DNA of 64,000 nt from Plectrocnemia conspersa (GCA_009617715.1 VTFK01000111.1:1054001-1118000), one strand, 5' to 3'; counted from the stretch's first letter, positions 1 through 11,671 are shown. Numbers and translations are program-made. Notes: a model not told the origin generated them from the letters alone.

Positions 1-1030
1 TTCACCGGTGGATCTATATTTTTACAAGTGAAAATATAATTTATCTAGCAGGTGCTAGTAAAATTATACGATTTCAACTTTTCCATATGTAGTAATATAT
101 AGATAAACATATTTTTCAGTAACGTCCAAATACATTTTCACTGATAGATGTATACTTCTACCGTCTTTTTCCGAAAATAAGACACTGTCTTACTTTCTTT
201 TTTGGTCCGAAATATGAGCTAGGTCTTATTATCGGGGGAGGGCTTACTTTTCACGTACAATAAGTAAATTTATATGTTTTCGATTATTATTTATTTTTAT
301 ATAGGAATTTTACATTTATTTAAAATTTATTCAAATACAGTCATTTCATTTTCTTTAGGAACATAGTCATAACTAATCAAATTCTGAATTCCATCCTGAA
401 TTTCAATCGCCACATGTTAGCATTCATTTTATTTTAACTAGGGCTTATTTTCGGGGGATTCCAAAAACTCCTGAAAATCACGCTAAGGCTTATTTCCGGA
501 GGATGTCTTATTTTCGGAAAAAGACGGTACTAGTAAAAATATAATTCAACTGATAGGCGCTAGTGAAATTATATGCTGCTCTGAAATGTCTATGAAAGTC
601 AATTTGATAGTTGTAAAACGTCATTTGCTGTTCAAACCCAAACCTAACCTATACGTACACAGACGTTGCATCTCGCATATTGCTCTATAGTTGGTCTGAA
701 CTCTGATATTACACAATGTTTTAAAAATATGATAGCTATTCTCACCAATATTATAGACTTCCGATACAAAATATATTCTTATCAAAGTATATTCAAATCG
801 AATTTTGGTCAAAAGGAGGGCGCAAAAACAATGATCACTTCTCAGAAGTCTAAAATTCACGTCAAAAGCAATTAAATCGTGCGTTGTACTGGGAACGCTC
901 GGTAACGAACGTTCTCACTGCAACGGCGATGATACGATTTTATTGCTTTTGACATGGATTTTTAACTTCTAAGAAGGGAATATTGTTTTTTGCACTCTCC
1001 TATTGGTCAAAATTCTGTTTAAAAATGCTT
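1..1030 (-). repeat. Composite interspersed repeat, reverse copy
   Basis: This stretch is a reverse-oriented copy of a repeat that recurs at about 12745-13605, 28370-29165 and 52380-53375. Recognisable blocks are the 'fold-back' block with CTTCTCAGAAG (about 795-1015), the block containing TTCAAACCCAAACCTAACCT (about 630-655), and the block with many TTTTCACTRGT motifs (1-160 and 528-590). It is split by a separate TIR element at 161-527. No coding potential was seen; the ORFs around 621-875 are chance. From 1031 to 1275 I see only ordinary AT-rich sequence, presumably the eIF4B intron upstream of the first visible exon. Confidence 0.7.
161..527. mobile_element. 367-bp MITE with perfect TIRs and TA duplication
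   Basis: The element begins CCGTCTTTTTCCGAAAATAA and ends with its exact reverse complement, giving a terminal inverted repeat of at least 24 bp. It interrupts the composite repeat at TTCTACTAG, and TA is duplicated at 159-160 and 528-529. The interior repeats the motif GGCTTATTTTCGGGGGA in related forms. There is no transposase ORF. A TA duplication suggests mobilisation by a Tc1/mariner-like transposase, but that is inference. Confidence 0.8.
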
Positions 1031-1275
1031 CATACGATTCTCACTTATTGCAAGTCTTAATATAACGAGCATTTCCACTGCGACGGCAGCTGCACCATTT
1101 TATTTCTTTTAACATGTCATTTAATAAAATGAAAAATTATGTCTGGCCTCAAGAATCAATTAGATTTTGTCTGTGTGAATAGAAAGATTACTTAATAATC
1201 GACGAGAACTTTTGTCATGATCGATTGTATCGGCTTATTTAAACCGTTTTACTAATCCGCTCTTTTTTTCATCAG

Positions 1276-3745
1276 GGAAGGAGGAGGAGGCTTCGGCAGG
1301 AGTTATGGAGGCGACCGAGAACGCGACGACAGGGGTATCGTTAATGTTTCCAATCTAAATCGACCCTCTTATATTTCCAGATGTTTTTATAGTGTACACG
1401 GATTGTTTTTATCGTTAAAATTTCCTATCTAAAGAGACGGAAATTACAGGTGAAGCCATACCCATGACGAGACCCAAACTTAATCTATTGCCTAGAACGC
1501 TGCCTCCGCCGACGGCCGATTCCGAGAAACAGGACGACAACGGCAAGGACTCCAAGGACGGATCTGTCACTAGCTCCTCCGGCGACGACAGAAAGCTGTC
1601 GTCGCCACCGTCGGCTGAAAGTAAACCCATAAAAAAACCACCAGTGCCGGCGTCGAGTATATTCGGCGCTGCTAGACCTGTCGATACGTCAGCGAGGTTC
1701 GAAAAATAATCAAATTAATATTATCAATTGAATATCTAATGCTTACGATTTATTTATTGCACAGGGAACGAGAAATAGAAGAGCGTCTTATGAAAAAAGC
1801 TGAAGAAATGAGGCTACGAGACGGCCCTGCTAAAGATAGCGGAGAGAAGTGGAGAGACCGAAAAGTATATATATATATATAAAAAAATTATAAATCATTT
1901 TTATATCTTACTAATATTTTTTTTCTATTTTAGGATGACTTTATTCCGAAAAGACCAGGTAATTTTTTTTACAATGATCAGCATTGTAGTTTGTAATCGC
2001 GATCGATAGTTGATGCTTTTTTTTATTATTATTATCACAGCACAAATAAGTGTAACGTTGTTATTTTATATTTGTACTATAGATGATCGCGGATCTCGTG
2101 TACCTTACCGAGGATCGAGAGATTCCCGCGACGTGAGGGGTGATTCACGAGAAAAGCGCAACTCGAGAGAATACCCAGACGATAATAGGGGCTCCAGAGA
2201 TAACTCTCGGGACACTCGTGATTCTAGAGACGGAAGGGATTCCAGAGACGGCAGATCGTCGAGGGAAGGTGGCAGGGAATACAGTGGCAGCAGAGACCAT
2301 AGGGACAATGCAGATAGAGACTCGAGGGAAGGAAGGAGAGATCGCGGCGGTTTCGATGAAAAACCTAAATACGTTAGTCGCGATACTAAAGAAGAAGGGC
2401 CTCCTAAGGAAAAGAAGGAGAAAATTCATGAGGATCGGCCGATGCCTAAGGCCAAAGATCACGAGCCTCCAGTGAGTATAACATTAATTCAATCGAATCA
2501 ATTTTCAGAAAATATTTTTACCAATAATTGTCAACTCGGAAGGTTTTGAGATAAAATTAATATAAGGAGCTCACTTTTATGGGAATTTTAATAAAAGTCA
2601 CTGCACTTTCATATTACTTTAAATGAGTATTTCTAAACATGAAATATTTATAATAAAAAATAGTGCTATATAAATGAGCAATTCTGACACCATCTACATT
2701 TACTATGTAATTTGGTCGTTTTTTGCTAACAATTTTTCAAACATTAAAAGGATATTACATATATTTATATACCTACACATAATAGAGAGCTTAATGAGAT
2801 GTGACAGCGGTACCTTCTTTTGGTGTACTTAGACGGATAGACAACGGCTGTGGTGCTTCGTCCACCTTTCACTTTCATATTCTAACATGTTTTATATATT
2901 TTCAATATTTTAATCTCCTCGCCTATTGAGTATATATGTAAGTAAGTGTAGGAATGACTAGAATTTCAACAATCGCCAAATTTAGTTTGAAATTTTACAT
3001 TTTATGCTATATATTTTTTATTTTTAGCCATAAAAAATTTAGTGAAAAACACAGTGGCTCTCAATTATTTTACATTTTAAATCAGTCAGTTATTATAAAA
3101 ATCGTTGCGATTTAACAGAAAATTATTTTTAGAGATATCTGCATTTAAATAAACACTTGTTCTATAAAACGAATTGTTTATACATGTATGTAAGATAAAT
3201 CTTATTTTTGTAGTTATTCATGGGGTGTTCACTATTCTGCCCAATGCCTTGCTCGCACCTGATATGTCCTAATGCAAAAACAATTATTTTATATATTGCT
3301 TATTTAAATTTAATCCTAGTAAAAATATATACTTTTTTACTTTTAAAAATAATTTCTACTTGAAAAATTATTAACCCTTTTGTTGCCAAAATTCACTGTA
3401 TTGACTGTTATATTCTGGTGAGAATTGCCAGATCTAATATCATCAATGAAAAAATAATCTAAAACATTTTTAATGGGCTATAAGGTGTTTGCTTCAGAAG
3501 TAAATAACGTTTGTTTTATAGTAGTCCAAAAATACTCGCTAAGTAAAGGGTTAAAGCAAAAATATTGGATAACGGTCACAGCTCAAAGAACTTTTAAATA
3601 AAATCAAACCTTATTTACGAATATAAATTGAGTTGTATCTTATTAAATAATGGATTTAACTTTTCAGAATTTCATCGCGCCGAACAAGTTTAGCAATTTG
3701 AAGAACGAAGACGATGACGAAGATGAAGAGGCCGCGTCCGAGTAA
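1276..3745 (+). CDS. eIF4B: Eukaryotic translation initiation factor 4B, 3' part
   Basis: eIF4B stimulates the eIF4A helicase during ribosome recruitment in the cytoplasm. Six exons are visible: 1276-1334, 1450-1696, 1765-1864, 1934-1958, 2083-2471 and 3668-3745, all with GT-AG sites and consistent phases; about 298 residues. The second exon reads RPKLNLLPRTLP and then ASSIFGAARPVD, joining across the splice to TSAREREIEERL, the family's typical segment after the RRM. Next comes a DRG/SRD-rich low-complexity region (2083-2340), then KPKYVSRDTKEEGPPKEKK, and an acidic C-terminus NEDDDEDEEAASE. The N-terminal RRM lies before the window, so the gene is 5' truncated here. The 1.2-kb last intron contains repeat fragments near 2810-2890 and 3130-3320. 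Confidence 0.9.
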
Positions 3746-5190
3746 AGTGCTCCGTGTGGTGAACAGTGATCGATTTGGGCGAACGTTTGACTTTTTAAGT
3801 ACTATTCATTCTGCTTGCGTTAGTAATTGAAAGTGATATTTTTGCACGCGTCTGGGGAGAGCTGACTATACAACGATCGTCACACGTCACAAGCGATATA
3901 TTGAGAGAGAAGGAGCCTGTCGGTGTTAGCGTCATAAAAAATAAAAAGAGCACACATACACACACACGGAGAGGAACCTTTGTGCACGGACCGATAAGAG
4001 ATAGTGAAAGAACATTTTTTAAAGTGAGGTGGGGGTTGGGCCGTATATTATTATATATAACAGTATATATTATATCTAGTACACGGGAGTAAGTAATTTG
4101 TGTACGTGGGATCAAACGCAAGAGGACGTGTCGTTTGGACTTTTCTAGGTGAAATTTTACATTTTTCTATTGGAATGTACAATTTTGCGATAACGCCCCA
4201 GTTCTCTGGTCGATGTCGTAACATCGCTGGAGAACTGGGGCACCAGATTAAACGTTAACGATTAGTATTTTATACAAATTTTCCAATTGTCGCCCATTAT
4301 TGTTTTTATATAATATGTATTTATTTCATATATGTATTTTTGATTTATATATATATATATGCAGTGAAATCTCAGGATGATTGTATTTACTTCAGATGGG
4401 ATCTTACTGATGTATAGAGATGATGATTTAAATGTTTTATGTTTTTAATGTGTACAGAACAGCTTTTAGCGACTTTAACACATGGCAATAATTTTACGTT
4501 TATCTGTGAAATCATCATCTCTGTTCATATACTTTATTAACATTTTATTCAACTCTGTATTATTTTATTATTGATATACATAATGTTATATTATCCAATG
4601 ACGATTTAAACCCTTTTAAAAATATTTTATATGTTCATTTTTTTATTTAATAAATTAAAGTAATATTTATATCTTAATCGTCTTGACATTTTTTTTTTGT
4701 TTTATATGTAATATGTATATATTTTTGCAATTTTCCCAATTATTGTATTATATTACATGCACACACATTATTTTTGCTTTCGTTTTTGGGTATCATAATA
4801 AAATTATGTGCCATGTTGCATTGCATCCGTTATAACATTTATATAGTCAAAGTGTTTAAATTGTGCAAAGCAATTCGGCAGAATAATTGTGGATATAGGG
4901 ACATAGAATTATTATTATTATACATAATAGTGAGTAATGTTTTTTTTTTGTTTTTGCATACGGGGGTGCCTATATATACATACATATTATATGTACATAT
5001 GTTTATTGATTCGCTGCGTATAGTGGAATCGTCATATTTAATTTGTTATATGTGTATGCAGTAATAGAAATTGATAAAATACTATTATATTATACATATA
5101 TTTACGAAATTGCTTTTTGGTACATTTTTAATACCAAATTACCGGATCGTTTTTAATTATTTTTTGCAATAAATAAAGGTGAATAAACTG
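3746..5190 (+). other. eIF4B 3' untranslated region
   Basis: AT-rich sequence follows the eIF4B stop codon. Overlapping AATAAA signals lie at 5168-5177, just before a GT-rich stretch, and are the likely distal polyadenylation site; an earlier AATAAA occurs near 4650. It holds a CA-repeat near 3955 and the hairpin described separately. ORFs at 3795-4121 and 4774-5064 look like chance. Confidence 0.6.
4195..4241 (+). other. GC-rich hairpin in eIF4B 3' UTR
   Basis: GCCCCAGTTCTC at 4195-4206 pairs perfectly with GAGAACTGGGGC at 4230-4241. After a small internal loop, CGATGT pairs with ACATCG around a CGTA tetraloop. It is the only GC-rich segment in an AT-rich UTR. It may be an RNA structural element; it is short for a microRNA precursor. 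Role unknown. Confidence 0.75.
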
Positions 5191-5199
5191 AACTTGTTT

Positions 5200-6690
5200 T
5201 CATCTTGACCTTTTTATCTTTCCTGTATCACTTGATTTGTGAGCAAAGTTCATTTTAAACTAATCACAGTGACTCATTTGAGATAAGTTACATAAACAAA
5301 TTATATAGCTGTAAGCTCAATGTCAACCAATGTTTCTTGAAACTGTACTATAAAATTCTTATCTTATCTTATATACGCATTTAAATGTGGTGCTGTATTG
5401 AATTGTTAGTATTTTGTCGAAACGATTTTAATCCTGGTTAAAACCGACATTTGTCAATATGTTCATTCCTCCACTAAAAATCAATAACTAGGCCACGACT
5501 AATAAGGAAAAGTGGAATTAACTAAAGTATTATTTTTGACATTGCGCTTATAGAGAAATACAATAATTTACAAACGCAAATTAAAGTCACTTATGTGAAT
5601 CAAAAATTTGTTTGATTAGAGATACTGTGCTAGATAAAAAAAATATCAGTCATTCCGTTGAAATTTTTTATTATCTTTAAATTAAGCAACAATTCCAGGA
5701 ATTGATAGATTAGATAACGTTTGATATGTCTACTGTTGAATCGTTTTCACTGCTTAGCTAAAGCAATTAATAGCTATTTATTTCTTACTTGGTAAACCAT
5801 ATAAATCAGGAAAAGATGCAAACATTCCTTATTAGTTGGTTACTGACTAACTGCCATGACGTAATATTTTTTAATATTCGTGTCAAGTTTTTTTTTCTTA
5901 CATTTGCAAAAGTGTATATCTTTTTATAAATTAACGATAAATACACTATTCTTTCGGTGTTTATTAGCACTAATCATATTGATGCTATTTAGTGACAAGA
6001 TATTTTTAACTCTAATTCAACAATAGCAGTTAAAAACATATATGTAATACAACGGGCAGGGGTGCCATTTAATTTAAAAAGTTTCAAATATTCAGGGAAT
6101 TTTGACATTGAATATCTACGTAAGAGTGGGTAGTCCTTAAAGGTTGTTAGTGAGAATATTAGGGCTGCCGTCAAAACAGGTCCAAGATTAACGATACAAA
6201 AGCTCAACGTTCACAGACATTTAAAAAGTTAAGAAAGATGCTAATTTATAATTAATGGCATATGCAGAGCATAATTCATTATGAGTGATTGGATCACAGG
6301 CAGATAATTACGACAGACACAGTGTGCTCAGCTAATGTGTTTAATAGTGACCTTCCCTTAAAAATTAAAGAAGGGTAATAAAAGGTAAAAAGTATTTCAC
6401 GTTTTAATTTTTCACTCTTTTAACCCGCAAAGAACTATGGAACAATTTGATACACAAGAAATAGCCATTCTTCCGCTAAAAAATAAAAGTAACATTGCCA
6501 TTACTAATAAACAAAAGGGTAAAATTAAAAATACACTTGTGAGAAGTGAACTAATATATCAAAGGTGACTGGAGTTCATAATATCACATATTTCACCTAG
6601 CAACAGATGCCAAAATATTAGGTAAGTAAGGTAAATAGCAGTATAGCTTCAGATATATATTTATATAATTCTTTATGAGCATTGTTAGTA
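5200..6690. other. AT-rich intergenic sequence
   Basis: No gene, RNA or clear element is seen here. The 5989-6207 minus ORF lacks any recognisable family feature and is treated as chance. Confidence 0.5.
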
Positions 6691-6695
6691 AAGTA

Positions 6696-7430
6696 GCGTG
6701 GGGACCACCCAGGTTCTTGTTTGTGGGGGACCTTATTCTTGAAACTCGCGTAATTAGTGTGACCAAAAATAATCATTCATCAATAATGATAAACTAGACA
6801 ATAACTCGATCACACAAAGGCTCTCGTTACAAGATTTAAAGGGTTCCCCCATAAATAATATGATTCTCCAGTGCATTGAATGAATATTTCTTTATTACGA
6901 AACGGTCACGGGAAACAATATATCACCGTAAGTCCAGAACATTCCCGTTACACAATTGAACCTCGACTCGGATAAATCCATCAAGTTACTTTCTAAAGGT
7001 ATGTACTCAGTCTGTTGTTCTAAGAAGCGAGTGCAACGATGGCTGGATGATCGCTGCATGATTGTGATTGGTCAGCAAGCTTTACAGCCCTGAATACTTA
7101 AACCTGGACTCTAATGAGGAGAGGGCAGACTCTGATAGTTACTGGGCAGACACTTGAAGAGACTAGAAGACGCTTGTCTGCCAGCGGACAACATACTGTC
7201 ATGGACGCTTACATCCCGAGAGGGTCTCCACCATACAAGCTACATAGCAGAGAGAGATCAACCTCCGTTTTATTGTCACTGCCACGCCACCTACAAGACC
7301 TCTGAGGATCTTCCACCGATAACATCCCTGCGCCAGCTTCTCCACCACTGTTCGGAGAAAACATCTCACCCACCATCGTATCCGCAATATATGTATTATA
7401 ATCTAATAAAATTGTCATATAATCTAATAA
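6696..7430 (+). repeat. Dispersed long repeat (LTR-like), forward copy
   Basis: This segment is closely matched, in reverse, by 53765-54490. Shared blocks include AACTCGCGTTAAT-like sequence, GTGCATTGAATGAATATTTC, GAAACGGTC, TTCTAAGAAGCGAGTG and CAGCTTCTCCACCACTG. A third partial reverse copy lies at 44865-45060. An AATAAA-type signal near the end and the absence of coding sequence suggest a solo LTR, but the ends were not defined. Small ORFs (7114-7483) are not supported as genes. Confidence 0.6.
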
Positions 7431-7560
7431 AAACGACCGGTGGTGCCTCGTCCACCGTTCATTTACATACGTTTCAACTATAAACTTTTAATAAAAATAC
7501 TACTGCAGCGGCTCAATCTGTGTGTAATTTCCACCCGTTACTATCTGTCCGCATTTTTTT
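7430..7560 (+). repeat. LTR-like tail repeat
   Basis: The block contains GTGGTGCCTCGTCCACCG, then AATAAAAA, then CTGCAGCGGCT and ATCTGTGTGTAATT. Related blocks occur at about 2845-2880, 20035-20150, 55030-55070 and 61800-61910. The AATAAA followed by a constant tail resembles the R-U5 part of an LTR. Family not identified. Confidence 0.5.
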
Positions 7561-7664
7561 TTTGAATTTGCAGACGGAAAGTAATTTTTTTTTAAAAACA
7601 GGCCAATAGCTTAGCTATCAGCACCTGCAAAATTATTTTACATTAATACATTTTTAAAAATTGC

Positions 7665-8223
7665 AGATGTATGCTTTTCGAGCAGCAATATGGTTTCCGT
7701 CAATCTCGATCCACTGTCACTAACCGTGTGTTTTTTTCTAACTTTGTTTCGAGATCATTGGATCTTGGTTTACAAGTAGACGTCATATACACAGATTTTG
7801 AAAAGGCGTTCGATCAAGTTAGTCATAATTTACTCGTGAAAAAGTTATCTAATTTCGGGTTTTCTGAAGGTCTCATAAAGCTATTCTCAAATTACTTGAC
7901 TAATACATATCAGATTTTCAGAACGATAACCTCTACTGGAGCCCCGCAAGGATCCAACTTGGGTCCACTGCTGTTTCTATTGTTCATTAATGACATAGAA
8001 ACAGCAATAAATCGTTCAATTTTTTTATAATATGCGATGACTTGAAAATTTTCAAGAGAGTGCAGATGATTTCGGATTCCCTCGACCTGCAGGAGGATCT
8101 CAATTCTTTATGGATTGCTATAACCGATTGCTTTTCAGTGTAAAGAAATATCACACAATTTCATTTTCAAGGTCCTCGGTACCGACGGAATATTCCTCCC
8201 ATCTCGGCGGATATATTCTAGAC
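7665..8223 (+). pseudogene. Non-LTR retrotransposon reverse transcriptase fragment (broken)
   Basis: Translation from 7671 gives FEQQYGFRQSRSTVTN, DVIYTDFEKAFDQVSH, TGAPQGSNLGPLLFLLFIND, the fingers and palm motifs of Jockey-like LINE reverse transcriptases. The catalytic YADD box is hit by a frameshift: at about 8030-8040 the bases read TATGCGATGAC where TATGCGGATGAC would encode YADD. Reading resumes in another frame as DLKIF, DLQEDLNSLW and then CHTISFSRSSVPTEYSSHLGGY. It stops at the hAT insertion at 8224 and resumes beyond it with DLGVTFE-like residues near 8655. No 5' part or endonuclease domain is present, so the copy is dead. Confidence 0.88.
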
Positions 8224-8636
8224 CAGTGGTCTTAAACCTGGTGGTTCACAAGAAATTATTGCCGGTCCATGCAAACTTTCATCTGATTCGGGGAATCCCC
8301 CACTGATGCGACACAGCCTTGGTAGTTTTTTCAACTTCATATTTGTGTGAAAAGACTTTTTCATCTATGTCGGTAATAAAAACCAGAGGAATCGATTGGA
8401 TGCTAGTTCAGCGCTTCGTCTCTCAGAAAACACACTGCAATCACGTACATATACCAAATTTGCTTGCAAAAAAGCAGCAGCAAATGTTACACTACAAAAT
8501 ATTGTAATTTTATAGCATTAGATTAAATAAATAATATTCTATCACACATTGGTTTTTATTTTGGGTTGACGCCGGTCCGCGAAATATTTTTCCAGTTTTG
8601 GCCGGGCTGCAGATGTACAAAGGTTGAAGAGCACTG
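8224..8636 (+). mobile_element. hAT element remnant with 8-bp target duplication
   Basis: The ends CAGTGGTCTTAAACCT and, inverted, CAGTGCTCTTCAACCT form a hAT-type terminal inverted repeat. TTCTAGAC is duplicated exactly at 8216-8223 and 8637-8644. The interior (8319-8507) encodes FSTSYLCEKTFSSMSVIKTR followed by a Q-rich tail, which matches the C-terminal dimerisation region of hAT transposases. The catalytic core is missing, so this is an internally deleted, non-autonomous copy. It is nested in the reverse-transcriptase pseudogene and is therefore younger. Confidence 0.9.
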
Positions 8637-8644
8637 TTCTAGAC

Positions 8645-8740
8645 GAACCTTCCTTTATTTAGGATCTAGGTGTAACTTTCGAATAACACTTGAAATTCAG
8701 CCTGTACATAGCAGAGATAAAGATGCTCGGTCATGATAGT
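8645..8740 (+). pseudogene. 3' continuation of the reverse-transcriptase fragment
   Basis: Directly after the second target duplication the translation reads DLGVTFE, the next conserved element of this reverse-transcriptase class, then decays into stops. It shows that the hAT insertion split a single retrotransposon copy. Confidence 0.65.
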
Positions 8741-8869
8741 CTTAATTTTAATAAATAAATTTAAAAAAACATATAAATAACCTTATTTCATAGTTGTCGA
8801 CTCAATCCTAAAGGCTAGTGCTTTTACATTTTTTTTTATAAATTTGCTGTCCATTAATTTGATAAATAA

Positions 8870-9418
8870 AAAGATTGATTTTAATATTAATTTTATTCAT
8901 ATAATAATTTCAATACAAATCAAAAGTATAAACGAAAATATACGAAAATTACATTTAACCTTTACCATTTCTTTAATTTTAAAATAAACTTATGGTACTA
9001 TAGTCCTTACAGAATATGAAGATCTTGGACCTCACTATTAAACATTCACTTATTGTGATTTTTAGCTTGTCTCAAAACATAGATCTTCATAAACTGTAAA
9101 AACTTTTAACATTAATAAACACATCTAATCTTCTACACACAAGACTATACAAATTCACGATAGAAAGAATCAATTTGATTACATAACAAGGTTCCATTGA
9201 TAATAACATCATCCGATCTTCTACTTATAAAACTACAAATTCATGTTAGAAAGAATCAATAGATTACATAACAAGGTTTTATTGATGATACACCATTTGT
9301 TCAAATGCCACTTTGTGCAAAATAAACCAACAAAAACATAATGATTCTACTTATTAATATTTGCGCCAAAGAGCAAAACATTTTTAATAAAAATCCAAAA
9401 TTCAATCAAGAAATGCTT
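8870..9418 (-). other. Probable 3' UTR of the bZIP gene
   Basis: AT-rich sequence directly downstream of the bZIP stop codon. TTTATT (AATAAA on the minus strand) occurs near 8888. It contains a tandem duplication of about 85 bp, units 9127-9215 and 9216-9300, sharing GAAAGAATCAAT and ATTACATAACAAGGTT. Confidence 0.5.
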
Positions 9419-11669
9419 TCAACGCGCCTGTCTCAGCAAAAACTCCCTCAAGATTTTCGTTTCAATTTCTAGCCGTTCGAATCTGATCTGCAGCTTTCTA
9501 TTTTTTTCTTCCATAAGATCGGCTTGTTCGAACATTTGCAGTTCGCTCAGCTTCTTCTTGACCCTGCATCTCCTGGAAGATTCGTTGTTCCTTTCGCGAA
9601 GACAGTCTACGGTCGAATACGGAGATCCCATCGAAGAGCCGTCGCACCAAGACGAAGCCGGACTGGCGGGCTCCGTCTTCGGCGGTCTTCCCATTCGCAC
9701 CGGTTTACTGCTGATCATATCGGCTAATTGCTGCTTCAAAACTCCGGTTGAAATGTCTCTGGTCGATCTTCGACCGCTCTTGCTGTATTTTCTTTTAATC
9801 GGAGGAACATAAGATTTGTCAGAGTCTTCGCTATCTCGTCTTCTCTTTCTGGAGTACACTTTAGGCGTGTCCGGTGGTGTAAGTACGTAGTCTTCAGGTT
9901 CTTGAGGTACAAATTGTGTTTTCAATGGTGTCGAGAAATTATTAGAATCGAGTCTTTCTTGTGCCTGTTAAAAAATGTAAATAACAAAAAATTAATAATA
10001 AGCTAATGATTAACATTTTCAAATACTTCACAAATATAAAAAATAAAGCCGTTGTTAAAAAAAGTTTGTACTCGTTAGTAGCACGACACCTCGCTCAAAA
10101 ACCATCAGTTGTTTACTATGCTGTTCAAACCCAAACTTAACCTAAATAAATTAACTATTATCCTGTTAATATATTCGTTTAGGTTAGGTTTGGGTTTGAA
10201 CAGCAAATGGACGTTTCGCAACCGTCAAATTTGAGCTTTGTATAAGTTCCAAAAAATTAGCTTCCAACATAAACTTATCATTTGGCTTCTCGCCGATAAT
10301 GTGTTCAAGTATATTTGATTTAGATCCGTACAGTTAAATAATGTTAATCTATATTTACTTACGATGTTAGTGAAAGACGTCTCCCAGTCATACTTCTTTT
10401 CAGATTCCAACTGCTCGATAGTTCTTAACAAGTCAGGCGTAGTGATGGGACAGTTCGGTAACCAAGCGTCGGTAGCGTTTGCACTCTGCTCGTCAAAGCT
10501 CAATTTCAATTTTGATTTGCTTAATTTTGGCGCATCGTAATCGTCTCTTATTATTATATCATCGATAACGTTATCGTTTATATATTTTGCGTTAAACGAT
10601 ACAAACGAAACTTCCGTCTGCATTTCTTTAACTGGCTCTACATACAGATTATTTTGGTTTTCATCGTTTATCACTTCTATCTCATCGTCACTGTCTTCTA
10701 TGACGACGATGTTGTTGACGATCGCGCTGTTAGTATCGTCGTTGTAAACGTTGCCGTTTTGAAGATTCCATAATATCTCGTCGACTGTTTTGGGCTCTTC
10801 GGCTGGTTTGAGATTCTGTTCGAAGTATTTATAATCGAACCACTCCGAAGCGTCGTTCGACGCTTCATTATAAAAAGTGTCGTTAAAAGTCGAATAGCCG
10901 GTGTCCGACGACGCCGGATATGTTTGCTTAGATCTCGATAGAGTAACGACGGATGTCGGATCTTGTTGAAGATACGCATCGGGTCTGCTGATATCTGACG
11001 CGTCATAAACTTTATAATTTGCCAACTGGTCGTCGTTCTGGGGCGCCTCAGTGATTTCTATAAATGCAATAATCATCAGACACGTACATAACTAAAATAT
11101 CGAGAGTAAAACGCATATTTACCGGGCACAAGCCCGACGCGATAGTCGCACCACGGCTCTAGATTCTGGAATCCTTCGCAATCCATCCTCTCGCCGTTCG
11201 ATATTACCGAATCGTGGGCGCCGACGTGATTCTGAAATCATACGCGGAAACGGTCAGTTCGCAAAGGTATAGGAGTCGCTTTTTAAGAAATCGAAATTGA
11301 TGAGACGGAATTATGTGCTGATATAGGATGTTGATTGATGCAATTGGCGGTGTGTAGATTCCTCACCTGGTTGGACTGCAAGTCTGCGTCCATATCGAAT
11401 ATCGGACAGTTCAATTGCTGTGCCAACTCGGGAGAAAGATCCGACAGGACGCTGGACGGGGGATCGGAAAAAATGTCCGACGAAGGAAATAGGTTCGATG
11501 GAAAGTTTAGAGCGAGGGGGATCGGCAAGATCGTTTCCGGTTGGTTCGGAAAGCCTTCCTGAGCGCAATCGAGCGGCACGTTTATGTCCTCCTTCAGATT
11601 TTCTTGCAATAACTTCTTCGACTTCTGACAATGTGGTACTGGAGATAATCGCAGCCATTTTGCACGAGA
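9419..11669 (-). CDS. bZIP/AT-hook transcription factor, Xrp1-like
   Basis: Four exons join in frame: 11669-11367, 11231-11123, 11057-10363 and 9964-9419 (stop). The C-terminal exon carries the DNA-binding part: a GRPPK AT-hook-like motif, a basic region RERNNESSRRCRVKKK with the bZIP N-x7-R signature, and a leucine zipper ending LREFLLRQAR. The middle is acidic (IVVIEDSDDEIEVINDE) and likely trans-activating. AT-hook plus C/EBP-like bZIP recalls insect Xrp1, a stress-response factor that pairs with a C/EBP-gamma-type partner; the assignment is by architecture, not by search. The start is unresolved. The frame stays open upstream but has no ATG before the one at 11393 (protein of 458 aa from there). 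Another possible in-frame exon lies at 14784-14872. Confidence 0.82.
10069..10245. mobile_element. Fold-back MITE in bZIP intron
   Basis: The left half has GTACTCGTTAGTAGCACGAC and GTTCAAACCCAAACTTAACC; the right half has the inverse, GGTTAGGTTTGGGTTTGAAC, then TTTGAGC. The same palindromic element is at 44542-44733. No coding sequence. Confidence 0.6.
11048..11658 (-). other. Overlapping out-of-frame ORF in the bZIP transcript
   Basis: An ATG at 11658 (reading MAAIISSTTLSEVEEV) lies in the same exon as the bZIP frame but in a different phase. After splicing through the 11231-11123 exon it continues to a TGA at 11050-11048, about 136 codons. It overlaps the first in-frame bZIP ATG at 11393. 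This is the arrangement of inhibitory overlapping uORFs in ATF4-type messages. Whether it is translated is unknown. Confidence 0.45.
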
Positions 11670-11671
11670 CT

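Noticed and set aside
600..660. CCTAA-like words in AAACCTAACCT suggesting insect telomeric (TTAGG)n sequence
   Set aside because: Only two units, and always inside the same dispersed repeat with unique flanks.
2010..2549. Single 179-codon ORF as an independent gene
   Set aside because: Its middle is an internal eIF4B exon; the ends are intron read-through.
5168..5177. A bacterial-type terminator or operon signal
   Set aside because: The context is a eukaryotic polyadenylation region.
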